DNA from: Streptomyces sp. MJM8645
GTDB lineage: Bacteria; Actinomycetota; Actinomycetes; Streptomycetales; Streptomycetaceae
Length of the DNA: 64,000 nt
Direction of reading: 5' to 3'
NCBI RefSeq assembly: GCF_001625365.1
Contig: NZ_LJJF01000001.1
Span: 2,922,501-2,986,500 of the forward strand
Every line of letters begins with the position of its first letter. Positions within the stretch are counted from its first letter, which is position 1. Position numbers and translations under genes: made by a program. The notes under the pieces are model-generated. The model searched no databases. It saw only the letters and a program-made list of their open reading frames with translations, and had not been told where the DNA came from. Positions 8,566-16,304 of this stretch are shown in pieces.

Positions 8566-8814
8566 ACGGACCGTCCGAACCCCTGCCACCCTGCGTCGCG
8601 ATGGCTTACCATGAGTGACTCCCGAGCCCCGGCCGGCGTGCGGAAGGCGGTAAGGTCTCAGGCGGATACGCGGCGTCCGGTCGCCCCGCGAAGGGTATGA
8701 CCGGTACGTACCGCACCACCCCTCTGGACAGTTGGGGCGAAGCAGTTGAGCCAAGCAACAGACAGTGCCGCGGCCACCGGCCCGGAAGCACAGCGCGTCA
8801 CCCAGGAGGTGAGG

Positions 8815-9225
8815 GTGTCCCAGATCGACGGCGAGCCCGGAGTGCAGGACTTCGTGGAGGTCCGGCTGCCCGCGGCGGGTGCCTACCTCTCGGTCCTGCG
8901 AACAGCGACGGCCGGCCTGGCGGCACGGCTCGACTTCACCCTCGACGAGATCGAGGACCTGCGGATCGCGGTCGACGAGGCCTGCGCCATCCTGCTCCAG
9001 CAGGCGGTGCCAGGCTCCGTCCTGACCTGCGAGTTCCGGCTGGTCGGCGACTCGCTGAAGGTGACCGTCACCGCCCCCACCACCGACGGGAAGGCGCCCG
9101 AACGGGACACCTTCGCCTGGACGGTGCTCTCCGCCCTGGCCGGCGAGGTCGACTCCTCGGTCGGCGAGGACAAGACCGTGTCGATCAGCCTGCACAAGAA
9201 GCGCGGCGGCCCCGTCGCCCACTAG
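8815..9225 (+). CDS. RsbW-like anti-sigma factor (GHKL ATPase)
   Basis: A 136-residue GHKL-type ATP-binding protein of the RsbW/SpoIIAB class, which would hold a SigB/SigF-type sigma factor inactive and phosphorylate an anti-anti-sigma protein. The N-box region is DEIEDLRIAVDEACAILLQQ, followed by the beta-rich segment through FAWTVLSALAGEVDSSV. I prefer the GTG at 8815 because AGGAGGTGAG ends just upstream and the conserved part starts there. A TTG at 8746 in the same frame would add 23 residues behind a weaker site. The sigma factor gene follows after about 150 bases, so the two are probably a cognate pair. Confidence 0.85.
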   Translation: MSQIDGEPGVQDFVEVRLPAAGAYLSVLRTATAGLAARLDFTLDEIEDLRIAVDEACAILLQQAVPGSVLTCEFRLVGDSLKVTVTAPTTDGKAPERDTFAWTVLSALAGEVDSSVGEDKTVSISLHKKRGGPVAH

Positions 9226-9258
9226 CCGGGGCGTCGACCAGCACCGCACAAGGGCCGT

Positions 9259-9288
9259 CCGCCCGGTCCCCGATCAGGGGCCGGGCGG
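9259..9288. terminator. GC-rich hairpin between the anti-sigma and sigma genes
   Basis: CCGCCCGG and CCGGGCGG enclose a CCCC/GGGG inner stem with a one-base bulge and a GATCA loop. No T-run follows, so it may attenuate rather than terminate. Confidence 0.45.
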
Positions 9289-9378
9289 GCGGCGCCCGGT
9301 ACCGCCCCCCACGCGGTACGACCAACGAGACGATGCCGGGGCCCGAGGGCCCCGGTGCTCCCGGAACGGAACGGGGGA

Positions 9379-10395
9379 ATGGCCGTGAGTGATCTGGACC
9401 GTACCGGCCTCGCGACGGCGGGACCTGCCGTACCGACCCAGGCGAGCGTTCCTGGCCTCGCCGCCAACGACGATGCGCACCCGAAGGACGCCCACCGGAT
9501 GAGCCACCCGACCGAGCCGACGTCTGAACCGTCGCCCGCATCCCCGCCCCCGTCCGATCCGGCGGACGAGGCCGCGGACCTGCGCACCGCGGTGCCCGTC
9601 CAGGCGCCGGCCCCGGCCCCGGCCCCGCACCGCTCGGGCGCACCGGACCGGGAGGCGGCCCGCGCGCTGTTCGTCCGGCTGTCCGCGCTGCCCGACGGCT
9701 CCCCGGAGCGCGTCGAGCTGCGCAACCAGCTGGTGCGGATGCACATCCCGCTGGTCGAGCACCTGGCCCGGCGGTTCCGCAACCGGGGCGAGCCGCTGGA
9801 CGACCTGACCCAGGTCGCCACCATCGGCCTGATCAAGTCGGTGGACCGCTTCGACCACGAGCGCGGGGTCGAGTTCTCCACCTACGCCACGCCGACCATC
9901 GTCGGCGAGATCAAACGGCACTTCCGCGACAAGGGCTGGGCGGTCCGGGTGCCGCGCCGCCTCCAGGAGCTGCGGCTGTCGCTCACCACGGCGACCAGCG
10001 AGCTCTCCCAGCGGCACGGGCGCTCCCCCACGGTGCACGAGCTCGCCGAGCACCTGGGGATCTCCGAGGAGGACGTCCTGGAGGGCCTGGAGTCCGCCAA
10101 CGCGTACTCCACGCTGTCCCTGGACGTCCCGGACAGCGACGACGAGTCGCCGGCCGTGGCGGACACCCTCGGCGCCACCGACGAGGCGCTGGAGGGCGTC
10201 GAGTACCGCGAGTCGCTCAAGCCGCTGCTGGCCCAACTGCCGCCCCGGGAGCAGAAGATCCTGGTGCTGCGGTTCTTCCGGAACATGACACAGTCGCAGA
10301 TCGCCGCCGAGGTGGGGATCTCCCAGATGCACGTGTCCCGCCTGCTGGCCCGGACCTTGACCCAGCTGCGGGAGAAGCTCCTGGTGGAGGAGTAG
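9379..10395 (+). CDS. SigB/SigF-family RNA polymerase sigma factor
   Basis: A sigma-70 group 3 protein of up to 338 residues. The first 90 or so residues are low-complexity (Pro/Ala/Glu). Region 2 then reads LVRMHIPLVEHLARRFRNRGEPLDDLTQVATIGLIKSVDRFD, with EFSTYATPTIVGEIKRHFRDKGW for promoter melting and -10 binding. Region 3 follows, and region 4 (QLPPREQKILVLRFFRNMTQSQIAAEVGISQMHVSRLLARTL) is the -35 helix-turn-helix. I chose the ATG at 9379 behind GGGGGA; a GTG at 9355 and an ATG at 9499 are also in frame. The streptomycete SigF/SigB group controls stress and differentiation. The RsbW-like neighbour is its likely antagonist. Confidence 0.9.
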   Translation: MAVSDLDRTGLATAGPAVPTQASVPGLAANDDAHPKDAHRMSHPTEPTSEPSPASPPPSDPADEAADLRTAVPVQAPAPAPAPHRSGAPDREAARALFVRLSALPDGSPERVELRNQLVRMHIPLVEHLARRFRNRGEPLDDLTQVATIGLIKSVDRFDHERGVEFSTYATPTIVGEIKRHFRDKGWAVRVPRRLQELRLSLTTATSELSQRHGRSPTVHELAEHLGISEEDVLEGLESANAYSTLSLDVPDSDDESPAVADTLGATDEALEGVEYRESLKPLLAQLPPREQKILVLRFFRNMTQSQIAAEVGISQMHVSRLLARTLTQLREKLLVEE

Positions 10396-10443
10396 GACTG
10401 ACGGCCGCTCAACCGGCGGCCGACCCCCGGCGGCCCTGTGCGC

Positions 10444-10872
10444 TCAGCCCTCGTGCGACGCGTACAGGGCCGCCGTCGACTTCGGGTTCAGCAGCGCGCC
10501 GATGCCGACCAGTCCGAGCAGGCCGACCAGCACGCCGACGCCGATCATCGCGCCGCCGCTCTCCAGCATGTAGTACCCGATCGGCAGGCAGATCGAGTTG
10601 GTGAGCACGGCCGGGCTGCGGCCCCAGCGGCGCTCCTTGAGCAGCGCGCGGGCGGCCAGCACCGGCAGCACGCCGAGCAGCACGATGACCAGGCCGCCGA
10701 ACTCGTTCAGGGCGAGCTGCTTGGACTGGCCGGACAGCGCGGACACCATGTCCCAGACGCCGACGACGGCCAGCGCGGCGCCCTCCAGGGCGGTGATGGC
10801 GGCGCCCACGGTCAGCGCCAAGGGGCGGGCCGGGCCCGCCGTGGGTACGGGTGCGGAGGATTCTGCGGTCAC
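10444..10872 (-). CDS. Small integral membrane protein of unknown function
   Basis: A 142-residue protein with four clear hydrophobic segments (about residues 18-44, 58-78, 88-104 and 108-128) joined by short loops containing KERRWGRSP. No catalytic motif is visible. Similar four-helix proteins are widespread and unstudied in actinomycetes. It lies between the convergent sigma factor gene and the divergent lipid kinase gene and is probably transcribed alone. Confidence 0.75.
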   Translation of the reverse strand: MTAESSAPVPTAGPARPLALTVGAAITALEGAALAVVGVWDMVSALSGQSKQLALNEFGGLVIVLLGVLPVLAARALLKERRWGRSPAVLTNSICLPIGYYMLESGGAMIGVGVLVGLLGLVGIGALLNPKSTAALYASHEG

Positions 10873-10922
10873 TCCAGCAGGGTAGCCGCCGGTTGGTCCG
10901 TACCGACCCGTAGGCTTTCCCC

Positions 10923-11894
10923 ATGCGCGCTCTCCTGGTCGTGAACCACAAGGCCACCACCACCAGTGGCCGCACCAGGGACGTACTGATCCACGCGCTG
11001 CGCAGCGACCTCAAGCTGGAGGTGGCCGAGACGCAGTACCGGGGCCACGCCCGCGACCTGGCCCGCGAGGCCTCGGAGGACGGCACGGTCGACCTGGTGG
11101 TGGCGCTCGGCGGCGACGGCACCGTGAACGAGGTGGTGAACGGGCTGCTCACGCACGGCCCGGGCGAGAAGGTCCCGCGACTGGCCGTGGTGCCGGGCGG
11201 TTCGACCAATGTGTTCGCCCGCGCGCTGGGTCTGCCCAACGACCCGGTGGAGGCCACCGGCGCCCTGCTGTACGCGCTGGAGCACGGGAGCGAGCGGCCG
11301 GTCGGTCTGGGCAAGGCGATGACCGACGGGCTGCCGGACCGCTGGTTCACCTTCACCGCCGGCCTGGGCTTCGACGCCGGGGTGGTCGGCCGGGTCGAGG
11401 AGCAGCGCCGGTTGGGGCGCAAGTCCACCCACGCGCTCTATGTGGGGCAGGCGCTGCGGCACTACGTCACCCAGCGTGAGCAGCGTCGTTCCGGGCCTGT
11501 GGCCCTGGAACTACCGGGCCGAGAAGGCGTGCCGGGCCTGGCCCTGGCCATAGTCAGCAACACCTCGCCGTGGACGTTCCTCGGCAACCGCCCGGTGTAC
11601 CCCTCACCGCTCGCCTCCTTCGACACTGATCTCGACGTCTTCGGGATCACCCGGATGACGGCGTTCGGCACCGTTCGAACGATCCGTCAGATCCTGCGGT
11701 CGTACGCCTCTTCGAGCGAAGGCGCCCCGCCGGCCGGCCCGTCCGGCAAGCACGTCGTCTCCTATCACGACGTCAGACACTTCACCTTGGTTTCAGAGGA
11801 ACCGGCCCCGTTCCAGGTTGACGGGGACCACCTTGGAGACAGGAGTCGCGTCAGTTTCACAGGCGTACGGCGGGCACTGCGTGTGATTGTGTGA
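10923..11894 (+). CDS. Diacylglycerol kinase-family lipid kinase
   Basis: A 323-residue cytoplasmic lipid kinase of the DAGK-catalytic family, which phosphorylates diacylglycerol or a related lipid with ATP. The start (MRALLVVNHKATT) is the beta strand with the conserved N-x-K. GGDGT at 63-67 is the nucleotide loop, with VVPGGSTNVFARALGLP downstream and a second domain (TFTAGLGFDAGVV, and DGDHLGD near the end). Length and motif order match bacterial DgkB/YegS-type proteins. It stands alone. A weak hairpin and a long non-coding stretch follow. Confidence 0.9.
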   Translation: MRALLVVNHKATTTSGRTRDVLIHALRSDLKLEVAETQYRGHARDLAREASEDGTVDLVVALGGDGTVNEVVNGLLTHGPGEKVPRLAVVPGGSTNVFARALGLPNDPVEATGALLYALEHGSERPVGLGKAMTDGLPDRWFTFTAGLGFDAGVVGRVEEQRRLGRKSTHALYVGQALRHYVTQREQRRSGPVALELPGREGVPGLALAIVSNTSPWTFLGNRPVYPSPLASFDTDLDVFGITRMTAFGTVRTIRQILRSYASSSEGAPPAGPSGKHVVSYHDVRHFTLVSEEPAPFQVDGDHLGDRSRVSFTGVRRALRVIV

Positions 11895-11897
11895 CCG

Positions 11898-11920
11898 GAA
11901 GGGGGTTTCGCCCTTCTTCT
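11898..11920 (+). terminator. Probable terminator of the lipid kinase gene
   Basis: A six-base stem (GAAGGG at 11898-11903, CCCTTC at 11911-11916) with a seven-base loop, followed by TTCT, starts three bases after the stop codon. Confidence 0.5.
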
Positions 11921-12277
11921 CGAACGCACAAGCCCCCTTCACTCCATAGAAGTACTGGCTGTGAGCTAGGCGACACCGAAGAATCAAAAATTCCTCCCTG
12001 AAGGGGGTTGTATCCGGGCCCGAGGTTTGCGAACCTCTACATGGCGATCGGGACGCATCGCAGCGACGGCAACCTCAGAACCTGGCGGGTGTCGACCGCG
12101 GAACGTCCCTCGAATCGCCGAATCCCTCCCTAGCACAGACCACCCGGGCCCCGGCGGGCCTTTGGTCTCTTTTGCTGTTGCGGGATTCGTGAAAGCGTTC
12201 ACATTCACAAGCCACATTCACAAGCCATCGATTATGCCGACCGGGTGCCCCCCGCCGGCAGGAGGAGTTGGACGACC
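11921..12277 (+). promoter_or_regulatory. Long upstream region of wblE with a 13-bp direct repeat
   Basis: About 360 bases without a gene and noticeably less GC-rich than the surroundings. CACATTCACAAGCCA occurs at 12200-12214 and again at 12213-12227, overlapping by two bases, just before the wblE ribosome site. AGGAGG lies at 12260-12265. It probably holds the wblE promoter and a long leader; the repeat could be a regulator site. Confidence 0.5.
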
Positions 12278-12529
12278 ATGGACTGGCGCCACCGCGCTGT
12301 CTGCCGCGAAGAGGACCCGGAGCTGTTCTTCCCGATCGGGAACACCGGTCCTGCTCTGCTGCAGATCGAGGAAGCCAAGGCCGTGTGCCGCCGCTGTCCG
12401 GTCATGGAGCAGTGCCTGCAGTGGGCTCTTGAGACCGGCCAGGATGCCGGCGTCTGGGGCGGTATGAGCGAGGACGAGCGTCGCGCGATGAAGCGCCGTG
12501 CCGCCCGCAACCGCGCCCGCACCGCCTGA
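12278..12529 (+). CDS. wblE: WhiB-family iron-sulfur regulator, WblE type
   Basis: An 83-residue WhiB-like protein. The four Cys that hold a 4Fe-4S cluster are at 9, 37, 40 and 46 (CxxC in VCRRCPVMEQC). The GVWGG turn is at 58-62 and a basic tail (KRRAARNRARTA) follows. These small proteins bind region 4 of the principal sigma factor and respond to oxygen or NO. The sequence and its place next to a PdtaS-like kinase match WblE (WhiB1-like) of Streptomyces. I used the ATG at 12278, directly behind AGGAGG. Confidence 0.95.
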   Translation: MDWRHRAVCREEDPELFFPIGNTGPALLQIEEAKAVCRRCPVMEQCLQWALETGQDAGVWGGMSEDERRAMKRRAARNRARTA

Positions 12530-12580
12530 TCACACGCCGTAACACCAGCAGTAACCGAAACACCGATCAACACATGATCA

Positions 12581-12611
12581 AAGGCTTCCCTGCACCTCCT
12601 GGTGAAGCCTT
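12581..12611 (+). terminator. Terminator after wblE
   Basis: AAGGCTTC (12581-12588) pairs perfectly with GAAGCCTT (12604-12611) across a 15-base loop. It stands 50 bases after the wblE stop. Confidence 0.65.
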
Positions 12612-12700
12612 CCGCACAAAGGGCCTTGCCTGGCGAGGTCCCGCGACACCGGACCGTCCAGCCACTTGATACTGTTCACTTAGAGCAATATCGTGGAGCT

Positions 12701-12843
12701 GTGGCGCTCACCGTGTGCAACGCACGGGCGAGGTGTCGCACCACCCAGAGCCCCCGTTCCGGCCGACTCCCCCCGACGGCCGGAACGGGTTGAGAGGCCC
12801 TGTCGACCCACCCCCCCCCCGGTCGACAGGGCCTCGTTTCTGT
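12701..12843 (+). ncRNA. Probable small RNA, scr5239-like
   Basis: Between the convergent wblE and kinase genes lies a self-contained unit. TTGATA (12666-12671) is followed after 17 bases by TATCGT, a plausible housekeeping promoter. The predicted transcript starts near 12701 and ends in two perfect hairpins: CCCGTTCCGGCCG (12753-12765) with 12777-12789, and AGGCCCTGTCGACC (12795-12808) with 12821-12834, followed by CGTTTCTGTTTT. The 143-nt span contains no good reading frame. In S. coelicolor the small RNA scr5239, about 160 nt, is as I recall encoded next to this same kinase gene, so this is probably its counterpart. Confidence 0.6.
12753..12834. terminator. Tandem terminator hairpins, probably bidirectional
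   Basis: Two perfect stems of 13 and 14 bp lie five bases apart. The second has an all-C loop after its first bases (CACCCCCCCCCC). They close the small RNA and can also stop the kinase transcript coming from the other side. Confidence 0.8.
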
Positions 12844-13048
12844 TTTCGCGCCCCGGTTTGTGTGCGCGCCCCGGCGCGCCCGCACCCTGGCACGCCCCCG
12901 CGCGGGCCGACCCGCGCCGGGCTCGTGGGGTGGACACCCGGCGCTTTCGCCGAGTGCACGCCCCCACCACGCGCCTCGCTGCACCTTTCCGCGGACCGCG
13001 GTGCGGACCGGACCGCGGACCGCACCGCACCGCAGACCGGTCGGCGGA

Positions 13049-14569
13049 TCAGCGGACCGGGATCTCCAGGATCACCTTGGTGCCGCCGTCCGGACCGGCC
13101 ACCATGTCGAAGGTGCCGCCCAACTCGCCGGTGGCCAGCGTGCGGACGATCTGCAGGCCGAGGTTGCCGGCCGTCTGTGGGTCGAACCCCTCGGGCATGC
13201 CGCGGCCGTCGTCCTGCACCGTGATCAGCAGGAACTCCTCCGGCCGGGCGCCGCCGTTCCAGCTGTCCGACCAGCCCGCCCCGGTCGCCGGGGCCCGCCC
13301 GCGCAGCGCGCTGACCTCCAGGTTCCCGGAGGCGGACGGGCCGAAGGCGTGCTCCAGCGCGTTCTGCAGCAGTTCGTTCAGCACCATCGACAGCGGGGTG
13401 GCCACCTCGGCGGACAGGATGCCGAAGCTGCCGCTGCGGCGGGTCGCCACCCGGCCGTCCTGGGACAGCTCCATCACCATCGCCAGCACCCGGTCGGCGA
13501 TCTCGTCGAAGGCCACCTGCTCGTCCAGCGCCTGGGACAGCGTCTCGTGCACGATCGCGATCGAGCCGACCCGGCGCACCGCCTCGTCCAGCGCGGCCCG
13601 GCCGGCCTCCGACTCCATCCGGCGGGACTGCAGCCGCAGCAGGGCGGCGACGGTCTGCAGGTTGTTCTTCACCCGGTGGTGGATCTCCCGGATGGTGGCG
13701 TCCTTGGTCATCAGCTCGCGGTCGCGGCGGCGCAGTTCGGTGACGTCCCGGCAGAGCACCAGCGAACCGGTCAGCGTGCCCTTGGGCTTGAGCGGGATGG
13801 CCCGCAGGGTCACCACCCCGCCCTGCACCTCGACCTCGGTCTGCCGCGGCGCCCAGCCGCTCGCCAGCTTCACCAGCGCCTCGTGCACGGCCGCCCTGGA
13901 GGGCGGGACCAGTTCGGCGGTGGCCCGGCCCAGGTGGCTGCCGACCAGGTCGGTGGTGAGGCCGAGCCGGTGGTAGGCGGACAGGGCGTTGGGGCTGGCG
14001 TAGGTGACGATGCCGTCCGCGTCGAGCCGGATCAGGCCGTCGCCGACCCGGGGGGCGGCGTCCATGTCGATCTGCTCGACGCCGTGGAAGGGGAAGCTGC
14101 CGGCGGCGATCATCTGGGCCAGGTCTGAGGCGCTCTGCAGGTAGGTGAGCTCCAGCCGGCTGGGGGTGCGGACGGTCAGCAGGTTGGTGTTGCGGGCGAT
14201 CACCCCGAGCACCTTGCCCTCGCGCCGGACCGGGATGGACTCGACCCGGACCGGCACCTCCTCGCGCCACTCCGGGTCGCCCTCGCGCACGATCCGGCCC
14301 TCGTCGAAGGCGGCGTCCAGCAGTGGGCGGCGCCCGCGCGGGACGAGGTGGCCGACCATGTCGTCCTGGTAGGAGGTGGGGCCGGTGTTGGGCCGCATCT
14401 GCGCCACCGAGACGTAGCGGATGCCGTCCCAGGTGGGGATCCACAGGACCAGGTCGGCGAAGGAGAGGTCGGAGAGGAGCTGCCACTCCGAGACCAGCAT
14501 GTGGAGCCATTCCACATCGGCCCCGGTCAGGGTGGTGTGGCGGCGGACGAGTTCGTTCAGCGAGGGCAC
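13049..14569 (-). CDS. PdtaS-like sensor histidine kinase (GAF/PAS, HisKA_2)
   Basis: A soluble sensor kinase of 506 residues. An N-terminal GAF-like domain (about 1-160) contains NTGPTSYQDDMVG, a PAS domain (about 170-280) follows, then the HisKA_2 H-box IREIHHRVKNNLQTVAALLRLQ with the phospho-His near residue 296, and a HATPase domain (NELLQNALEHAFGP; DDGRGMPEGFD). This matches the PdtaS family, whose partner PdtaR is an ANTAR antiterminator; no partner gene is adjacent. It is encoded alone, convergent with wblE and the small RNA. Confidence 0.9.
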   Translation of the reverse strand: MPSLNELVRRHTTLTGADVEWLHMLVSEWQLLSDLSFADLVLWIPTWDGIRYVSVAQMRPNTGPTSYQDDMVGHLVPRGRRPLLDAAFDEGRIVREGDPEWREEVPVRVESIPVRREGKVLGVIARNTNLLTVRTPSRLELTYLQSASDLAQMIAAGSFPFHGVEQIDMDAAPRVGDGLIRLDADGIVTYASPNALSAYHRLGLTTDLVGSHLGRATAELVPPSRAAVHEALVKLASGWAPRQTEVEVQGGVVTLRAIPLKPKGTLTGSLVLCRDVTELRRRDRELMTKDATIREIHHRVKNNLQTVAALLRLQSRRMESEAGRAALDEAVRRVGSIAIVHETLSQALDEQVAFDEIADRVLAMVMELSQDGRVATRRSGSFGILSAEVATPLSMVLNELLQNALEHAFGPSASGNLEVSALRGRAPATGAGWSDSWNGGARPEEFLLITVQDDGRGMPEGFDPQTAGNLGLQIVRTLATGELGGTFDMVAGPDGGTKVILEIPVR

Positions 14570-14657
14570 ATGGCGAGGGTAGCGCCGCCGGTCGGGGCGC
14601 GGCGCGGCGGACCGGGGAACGGATCATGCGCCGGGCCTGCGGCGGAGCCCGCTTCCC

Positions 14658-14716
14658 GAAGTTGTCCAGACCAATTTCCGGAGCGGCCTGGACAACCCAG
14701 ATTGGTCTAGTCCACA
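14658..14716. promoter_or_regulatory. Cluster of dre-like DasR operators without a target gene
   Basis: TTGTCCAGACCAA (from 14661) and ATTGGTCTAGTCCA (from 14701) match the DasR operator pattern TGGTCTAGACCA. A weaker third copy (CCTGGACAACC, near 14687) lies between them. DasR represses aminosugar and chitinase genes through such sites. Confidence 0.75.
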
Positions 14717-14998
14717 ATGAAAGGGCACCAAGGAGAGGCCCACCGCGCAACTGCCCTGACCGCGCGAGGCCTTTCCTCGGTCGGACGCCGCCGAACGAGG
14801 ACCCCGCACAGTTCTCGATCGACTCCGGCGACCGACGACAGCTCCGGGCTGCGGTGCCGCATGGGTTGAGGGTCCCGTGTCGGCGCCGTGGCCCGTAGTG
14901 CTTTCCGGGTACGCCGAGCGCCAGGCGCGACGCGTTCCGGGGGTGCGACGCGTTCCGGGCGCTCCCCCGCCGAAGCCATGTTCCGCCGCTCAACGAGT

Positions 14999-15033
14999 CG
15001 GGCCCCCGTCCACAGCCTGTGGACGGGGGCCCG
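14999..15033 (-). terminator. Terminator of the SIS-domain gene
   Basis: CGGGCCCCCGTCCACAG (14999-15015) and its exact complement (15017-15033) form a 17-bp inverted repeat 19 bases beyond the stop of the SIS gene. Confidence 0.75.
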
Positions 15034-15051
15034 ATCGCGTGGCGCCGTGCC

Positions 15052-16110
15052 TCAGTGCGTCTCGGTGACCTTGGCCAGGGCGCGCGGGGCGTCCGGGTCC
15101 TGGCCGCGGGCGATGGTGACCTCGTAGGCCAGCAGCTGCAGCGGGAGGATCTCCAGGATCGGCTGGACCTCCTCCGGCACGCCGGCCGGCAGGGCGAAGC
15201 CGGCCGAGGCGGCGTCCACCTGCGCCTGCTGGCCGACCACGACCAGGTCCGCGCCGCGGCCGCGCAGGCGGTCCAGCACCGGCTGCAGGGCCTCGCCGCC
15301 CTTGCCGTCCGGAACGATCGCGATGACCGGCGAGACGTTGTCCACCATGGCCAGCGGGCCGTGCAGCAGATCGGCGCCGGAGAACGGGGAGGCCGGGATG
15401 TAGGTGGTCTCCATCAGCTTCAGCGCCGCCTCGCGGGCGGTCGGGTAGCCGTAGCCGCGCGAGGTGATGACCAGGCGCTGGGCGAAGCGGTACCGCTCGG
15501 CCAGCGCCTTCACCTCGGCGTGGCGGGCCAGGACGCCGGCGGCCAGGCCGGGCAGCTCCTTGGCCGCCGCACCGTCGCCGCCGCGCAGGCCCTCGACCAG
15601 CAGGTAGAGCGCCAGCAGTTCGGCGGTGTAGGTCTTGGTGGCGGGCAGCGCCTTCTCCGGGCCGGCCAGCACGTCGATGTGGAACTCGGAGACCTCGGCC
15701 AGCGGCGAGGACGCGTTGTTGGTGACGGCGAGGGTGATGGCGCCGGCCTCGCGGGCGGCCTTGGTGGAGGCCACCAGGTCGGGCGAGCCGCCGGACTGGC
15801 TGACGGTGACGACCAGGACGTCGGTGAGGTCCGGCTTGGCGCCGTACGCGGTGGTGGTGGACATCGAGGTCAGGCCGGCCGGCTTGCCGAGCAGGATCTC
15901 GATCAGGTACTTGGCGTACAGCGCCGCGTTGTCGGACGTGCCGCGCGCGGTCAGCAGGACGAAGCGAGGGTTGCGGGCGGCGATCTCGGCCGCGATCTGG
16001 CGGATCTTCGGGGCACCCTCGTCGAGGATGCGCTGGAGGACGGCCGGCTGCTCGGCCATCTCCGCCGCCATGATCCGGCCAGGAACGGAAACAGTCTGCG
16101 GGTCGGACAT
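15052..16110 (-). CDS. Double-SIS-domain sugar-phosphate enzyme (GlmS/AgaS-like)
   Basis: A 352-residue cytoplasmic protein with two SIS folds, as in the isomerase half of GlmS. The first SIS (about 30-170) contains LLTARGTSDNAALYAKYLIE and TVSQSGGSPDLVAS, the second (about 195-340) GYGYPTAREAALKLMETTYIPASPFSGADLLHGP. It lacks the GlmS glutaminase domain, so it probably deaminates, isomerises or dehydrates an aminosugar phosphate. In S. coelicolor a NagB-type deaminase occupies this place in the das locus, as I recall, so this may be a non-homologous replacement. NagS (SCO4393), reported as a GlcNAc-6-phosphate dehydratase, is another SIS protein to compare. Confidence 0.85.
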   Translation of the reverse strand: MSDPQTVSVPGRIMAAEMAEQPAVLQRILDEGAPKIRQIAAEIAARNPRFVLLTARGTSDNAALYAKYLIEILLGKPAGLTSMSTTTAYGAKPDLTDVLVVTVSQSGGSPDLVASTKAAREAGAITLAVTNNASSPLAEVSEFHIDVLAGPEKALPATKTYTAELLALYLLVEGLRGGDGAAAKELPGLAAGVLARHAEVKALAERYRFAQRLVITSRGYGYPTAREAALKLMETTYIPASPFSGADLLHGPLAMVDNVSPVIAIVPDGKGGEALQPVLDRLRGRGADLVVVGQQAQVDAASAGFALPAGVPEEVQPILEILPLQLLAYEVTIARGQDPDAPRALAKVTETH

Positions 16111-16247
16111 CAGGATGTGCCTCCGATGAGATGGTTCGACCCCTCCGGGCAGGTTGCCCGACGGGGACCTCTACGGCGGCGAGTCCGCACACTCGCTGCG
16201 GTGGTTTCCTGCCGCAATCCTACGGGGGCCGCCCCGGGCGGGCACAC

Positions 16248-16281
16248 CCGAAGGCCCGCCCCGGACGGGACGGGCCTTCGG
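16248..16281 (-). terminator. Terminator of the second sugar-binding lipoprotein gene
   Basis: CCGAAGGCCCG (16248-16258) pairs with CGGGCCTTCGG (16271-16281); the inner bases pair further. Confidence 0.7.
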
Positions 16282-16304
16282 CCTGTGCGGCTGGCGGCGC
16301 CGGG

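Larger units (their letters stand above)
14570..15051. other. Non-coding region with orphan DasR-type operators
   Basis: 480 bases with no convincing gene on either strand. It is upstream of the PdtaS-like kinase on the minus strand. The dre-like cluster at 14658-14716 is followed on the plus strand by an AAGGAGAGG ribosome-site-like word (14728-14737), as in a chitinase-type promoter, but only short frames that do not look like proteins follow. GCGACGCGTTCCGGG occurs twice near 14927-14960. A terminator occupies the right end. Confidence 0.6.

Noticed and set aside
14749..14880. Short frames after the orphan dre sites, considered as a secreted peptide or chitinase remnant
   Set aside because: Translations are Arg/Thr/Ser-rich with no signal peptide and end within 50 codons.
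16130..16150. GGTTCGACCCC resembles a tRNA T-loop
   Set aside because: No acceptor, D or anticodon stems can be formed around it; it lies in the leader of the SIS gene.
16111..16250. Possible DasR site ATGGTTCGACCC before the SIS gene
   Set aside because: It departs from the dre pattern in the central CTAG and outer bases; too weak to annotate.
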